This document shows positions 59,623 to 64,000 of a stretch of DNA of 64,000 bases, one piece after another. The first letter of the stretch is position 1. The number at the start of each line of letters is the position of its first letter. The DNA comes from Gremmenia infestans (taxonomy: Eukaryota; Ascomycota; Leotiomycetes; Helotiales; Hamatocanthoscyphaceae), in contig JAFEVB010000022.1 in assembly GCA_032629725.1 (NCBI GenBank), forward strand, positions 868,001-932,000. Direction: 5' to 3'. The notes under the pieces were generated by a model, which did not search any database, had not been told where the DNA came from, and saw only the letters and a list, made by a program, of their open reading frames with translations. The position numbers and the translations under genes are program-made.

Positions 59623-60595
59623 TCATTCTTCCTCAATGTTACCCTTCTCCGAAACGTACAGACCGTCCAAGAACTAAATAAAGGGAATCAGTATTTAGCT
59701 CCGCGTAGTTTATAGGTTATAGCGCGGGGAATAGATTTATAGCGCGGGAAGAATCTTATTCTTACCTTCCGGATATCCTTGTTTCGCACTCTGCAGATTT
59801 GTTGGATGTCGGCGGCGCTTTGTGAAACACCCTCGAGCGAGTTTCCGTACAACTGCAGCTCGTCCTTCTGGTTCTTTGATGCCTCGACGTCGACACCTGG
59901 TTGCATGATGACTCTACGGACAATCTTCTCACCGATGAAGTTTCTATAGCATTTCCCGTCAGCATTTCGCCCTTGTTTCTCATTCATTCTTCTGCCCATG
60001 CCAAGCCAAACCCCATTCCAATCCAACTCTCCAGGATTTGTAGTATAGACGTACCGGATCTCAACCTCGAACAAGCCAGTCTCGCCGTTCTTCTCCACGT
60101 TGACGTTGATGGGGAAATGTGCGTAGACATATCTCATCTTGTACTTGAAGCCCTTGGTGACACCAATGATCAAGTTGTTGATCAGAGTACGGACTGTGCG
60201 GAGAGTGGCGACGTTCTTTCGGGCACCGTGGTGCAGCTCGATGTTGATGACATCCTTCTTTGGGTGCGAGAAGTTGACGGCCAGATGGTTGAGGTTCTTG
60301 GTGAGCTTGCCTATTAAGTAAATTCCTCCGTCAGCCCCTCTTCCTCCCTTTCATTCAGCTTCAGCTTTGGTTGTTCCATACCTCGTGGTCCTTCGACGGT
60401 GACAAGTCTGGACTTGATGGTGACCTTGACTATTGCGCAAAGCTGGTCAGCAATTATTCTCCTGTTCCTACTGCTGCTTTCCCCATCCCATGCGCGCCCC
60501 GGTTCCTGCGCTCTGCCTCCAGTTTCAACGGGGGAGCAATTGGACTCACCACCCTCGGGGACGTTCAAGGTCTCGTTGGAATGAATGTATCTCAT
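59623..60595 (-). CDS. RPL9: 60S ribosomal protein L9 (uL6)
   Basis: Five exons: 60550-60595, 60382-60429, 60055-60310, 59766-59943 and 59623-59673, giving 192 aa. Cytosolic large-subunit protein near the GTPase-associated centre. The start MRYIHSNETLNVPEGV and the joins restoring VKVTIKSRLVTVEGPRGKLT are diagnostic. The body NLNHLAVNFSHPKKDVINIE, RTLINNLIIGVTKGFKYKMR and FPINVNVE, then RNFIGEKIVRRV, matches eukaryotic L9; the last exon gives FLDGLYVSEKGNIEEE. Four introns (120, 71, 111 and 92 bp) are longer than most in the window, in line with ribosomal protein genes. The last intron carries a short internal duplication. Length equals the usual 190-192 aa. Confidence 0.97.
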
Positions 60596-61391
60596 TTTGG
60601 ACCTTCCGTTTGTCGTAGATGGCGAGGGGAAGAAAGTTAAATCGATTGTCGTCGCGCTGGTTATTTTAGTCGAGATGTGAAATTTCGATGTGTGGGCGGG
60701 TTCTTAGCGATTAGAGACTAAGCCAAATTAAGTAAGGTGCGATCTTTGCTTTGTTCACCTCACCTTCAACCACTTTAATCTTGGACGAAGTTTTGTTTCT
60801 TCTCGATAATATGCCGGTCAACAATAATGATGGAATGGTCATCCCTCTTTGTCATCAAAGCGCAGAAACTGTCGACAGATTTATCTCCAAATTCACAATA
60901 TGAGGCGTTTTACACATGCGTGAGTGGGAAATACACATCTGAATTGAGAGGAGAATTGCGTTGATGAAAATGGATTTATATTGAGAAGAATCGAGCTTGA
61001 GAGCGCTCGTCATGGTAGCTATATCACATAATTATGTCTCCATCTAATCGACTAGCAAATTGGATGGCGAGGCCCTACTGAATGTTGTGGGTGTTACTTA
61101 TGTTCTCTTATACTTGACTATCTATCACCAGGGGGTTCCTGGACTGGAGAACATATTTTCGATCAGCATAGCCTGTCAGGGTCGATCTTAATACACATCT
61201 GAATCACGTCTCTGTATGCTTCTTGATATGAATCTCAGAGACGGGATTCGGAAGATCTACAATTGAATTAGCATTTATTCATGGATATCCGCTATTTACC
61301 TAGATTCTTGGACCAGCAAAACTTTTCCATATATTCCTCAAAAGTCTTTTCACAGCAACAACCCTACGCCTTTATCACCCATCAAATGTAC
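60596..61391. other. Intergenic, RPL9 promoter and DPP III 3' end
   Basis: 796 bp between two minus-strand genes. It must hold the RPL9 promoter. No open frame with coding character and no RNA gene seen. Confidence 0.5.
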
Positions 61392-63889
61392 TCAAATGGC
61401 CCTCTGGGCATAGCTCTTGATCATACCCTCTAAGGATGGCTCATATTCTACTAGAGAAACTTTGCCAGTGGCCTCGTCGAGGACAGTATTTGCCTGGACA
61501 AACACCTTTCTTGGCTGCTTGTTCCTGAGAACCTCGTTTCTAATCTTCTCGCCCCAGAATTCAGGTTCTACGTGCGTCATATCATTGTAGAACTTGGTTC
61601 CCGTCTCCACATCAGCAGTCGACTTGTAGATATGCAATTTCTGGAGATAAGCCTCAACTGCCTTGCGTCCAGCGGTCAGGATCTTGCTACGATCAAGTTT
61701 GATTGTCAAGTCCGAGAGATCGTCGTTCTTGTAATCCAGCTTGCAAAACGGTTCTGACGATTCTAAGAAGCACTTCAAGATACTGAAGCGCGCTTGAGAA
61801 TGTGCTTGACCCCATTTGCGGCTCTTCGGATCCCACATCTCTAGAGATGCAATTCCCGCTCGGGCCATGGATAGGTATGCAGCGTAAAGGACGTCTCCAG
61901 CCTCTCCATCCATGTTAGTTGTTCCATCTCCGAAGCCAAATATCTTCAAGATCTCGAAATCACAACTCAACGCCATGGCTACGCATTCGGCCCTGCATTC
62001 CTCATAACTGGAAGCAACAGTTCCGAATACAGAGCCCCAAGTTTGGCCCGGTTTGTACCAGGTAGTCACTGGCTTATTTGTGACAGGACTTATTGGAGGC
62101 GAAGCTGTATCGAAGTTGTATTTTCCGAGAGACGTCTCCTGAAGAAGTTTTCCGGTCCCGTGGCCGAGAAGTTCGTGAATGCCAACCTGCACTTCGAAGG
62201 CAGCATCGCGGTACTTTTGGTAAATTGGAAGATCTGCATCAGCGATGAAGGGAATCTTCTCATTTGGTGCCTTGGCACTGAGGACGTTTCCCAGAGATAC
62301 GTTCTTGAACCCCTCGGATTGTCGGATATCGTCGTAATTTGGCTGCGTTTCATTAGTTTGCTGTGGTAGTAGACGAGTTTAGAAAGCTTACAATGTTGAT
62401 CCCAGCAGGGATACCAGAGCCCGCGAATGACAGAACCTCCAAGCTGGTGAAATCAGGGCTCAAGAACTTATCTTTCTCGAAGTCCGTAGACCATGGAAGC
62501 TTTGGGATCATACTTTCGGCAGCGTCAACGAGCGATCCAAACGCGCGGGTGCGCTCGAGATTGACCATGGCGGCGAAACCTGCGAGCCAGTTAAAAATCA
62601 ATACTGAATTACACCCAAATGCAGAGCACTATATACCTTCCCATTCGCCCTTGACACCCTGTGGATCCCTATATGTCTCAACGAAGCCGATATTTGACTC
62701 GACCATTGGCCCCTTATCACGGATCCAGTATCTTTGGGCGTCTTTGAATGCCTTGAGAGAGCCGGTTTGAAAACTCTCTGCATACGCTAATTGCATTTTA
62801 TTTTGATTGTCGTTTTCGGAATTTTCAGCAGCCTTCTTGTGATAGTCTGCGATAATACCCATCTCCTTAGAGTAGTCACCATAAACTAGCTTCAATTTAT
62901 GACCCTTCAATGAACCAGTGTCGATCTCGAATTCGGTCTCTTTTCCAATATCACCGCCTTCCGGTGGGACTTCTGTAACTGCAGATGCAATCAGTAGGTC
63001 AAAGTTGCCGTCGGCATCTTTTCTAAGTCGAGTGTTTTCCTGCGAGACTTTAGCAAGGTCCTGTACATATAATCGCTAGTAGAGGTCCTCATTCACGAAC
63101 CGGAAGGAGTCCCTTCTTCTCTAAGAACTCGGAAACAGCATTAATATCCGCCTTTGTAATGCCCTTAGAATCGGGATAGTACTGCGGTGGATCGAGTCGT
63201 CAGTATCGATCATTGAAGAAGTAAATCTTGAAAGTAAAAGTCTCAGGATATGTGAGACATTCTTGGACATCACGTACCGTTGTCATATGCCCTTCGTCAG
63301 GAAATCCTAGGTGCATGATTCCTGAGTTATCACTACTGAAAATCGAACCATTGGTAGCCTTGTAATGGCTAGATGCCTTTGGAGAGATAGCGGCTAACGC
63401 ATCGAACACCCTCTCCTCACATCTCGGCACAAACTTGGAATCTCCGAAGCCCTTGTAATTGCCACAGTTACCCAAGAATTGGGTAGCATATTGCAAGAAG
63501 AACTGCAAGTCTTCATCGTTAATACCGGCTTTCTGTTGAATAGCCTTCCAGTCGCCGTTCGAGGACTTGTAGAGCTCGATTATGAAGTCAAAGATGCTTT
63601 CAGATTCCGGCGACACCTGGCGTAGAGTGATACGGGTACCAGTAAATGCAGCTCTTAGAGGCACGAATTAGTTAATGGAGGATGTCTGACAGTATGGGAT
63701 ATCCAACCTGCTGATAAAGTGGGCATAACGAGCCTGTTTGTCCGACAAGGCCTCAAAATGGGGCTTTATCTCTAGGTTAACTGCGCTTGGAGGTGAGTCC
63801 GCAAGGAAGTTCTTGAGCTCTGCTGCGTTCATTGTGAGATGTCTTTGGATAGTTGAGAGTCGATTTAGGGAAGTTGGCGAGGTTGTCAT
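61392..63889 (-). CDS. DPP3: Dipeptidyl peptidase III
   Basis: Six exons: 63708-63889, 63278-63653, 63101-63181, 62637-63039, 62392-62579 and 61392-62342, giving 726 aa from the ATG at 63889. Zinc exopeptidase (M49) that removes dipeptides from the N-terminus of oligopeptides. The zinc motif HELLGH lies at residues 466-471 and the third-ligand motif EECRAE at 524-529. Conserved strips include AAFTGTRITLRQVSPES, GNCGNYKGFGDSKFVPR and VESNIGFVETYRDPQG. The intron before ENTRLRKD uses an unusual GTTCGT donor; an earlier acceptor would add seven residues. The usual fungal start is the inner ATG at 63832 (MNAAELKNFLADSPP, 707 aa). The frame stays open upstream to the window edge and encodes an Arg/Leu/Ser-rich, acid-free stretch, so a longer mitochondrial form is possible and the true 5' end may lie outside. 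Confidence 0.93.
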
Positions 63890-64000
63890 GACACGTCGAA
63901 GGAGGGGAGTTTGACTAGGCAGGTGGCATGCATTTGTTGACCGCCCCGCGAGGCTGAGAAGGCGGGGTCTCGCGGCTGCCCAATGAGGTAACAATACATT

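Overview
The window is nuclear DNA of a filamentous ascomycete. Most genes carry short introns of about 45-120 bp with GT..AG ends and a CTAAC-like branch site, genes lie on both strands, and the set is typical of Pezizomycotina: a Zn2Cys6 regulator, a ferric reductase, a MATA-type HMG-box factor, a fungal Cch1 channel. The protein sequences look most like Leotiomycetes (Helotiales), but that placement is an impression from sequence style and was not tested.

Layout. 1-1788: ferric reductase (minus, C-terminus off the left edge). 1789-4034: no gene seen. 4035-11287: CK2 beta subunit (minus), RIC1 Rab-GEF subunit (minus), divergent THO subunit TEX1/THOC3 (plus). 12462-15715: seven-exon Zn2Cys6 regulator (plus). 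16497-20340: mitochondrial ribosomal protein uL2m (minus) divergent from cyclin B (plus). 21265-25740: V-ATPase subunit H (plus), glycine-cleavage T protein (plus), a short-chain dehydrogenase (minus). 26774-32673: Vsb1-type SulP/STAS/cNMP protein and the GINS subunit Psf1 (both minus). 33792-40949: HMG-box factor and a PHD-finger chromatin protein (both minus). 41912-48616: the 2170-aa Cch1 calcium channel (plus). 50666-53427: a small conserved-looking protein and an SLC40/ferroportin-like transporter (plus). 54360-59030: a disordered protein and a cysteine-rich single-pass membrane protein (plus). 59623-63889: ribosomal protein L9 and dipeptidyl peptidase III (minus, N-terminus near the right edge).

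The genes are mostly core housekeeping functions: Golgi Rab6 exchange, mRNA export, cell cycle, replication, translation, vacuolar acidification, one-carbon metabolism and calcium entry. They do not form a metabolic cluster, and I see no transposon, RNA gene, CRISPR array or horizontally acquired block. Exon structures were rebuilt by hand from splice signals and remembered family sequence; each coding join was checked for reading phase. The most unusual points are details: a cysteine cluster inside the ferric reductase, a 12-base microexon in the ferroportin gene, a 9-base first exon in cyclin B, a 603-bp intron in the CK2 beta gene, an N/E/E/E pore in Cch1, a likely frameshifted tail in the protein at 54360, and a targeting-like N-terminal extension of DPP III. 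I did not find a convincing new biological system.
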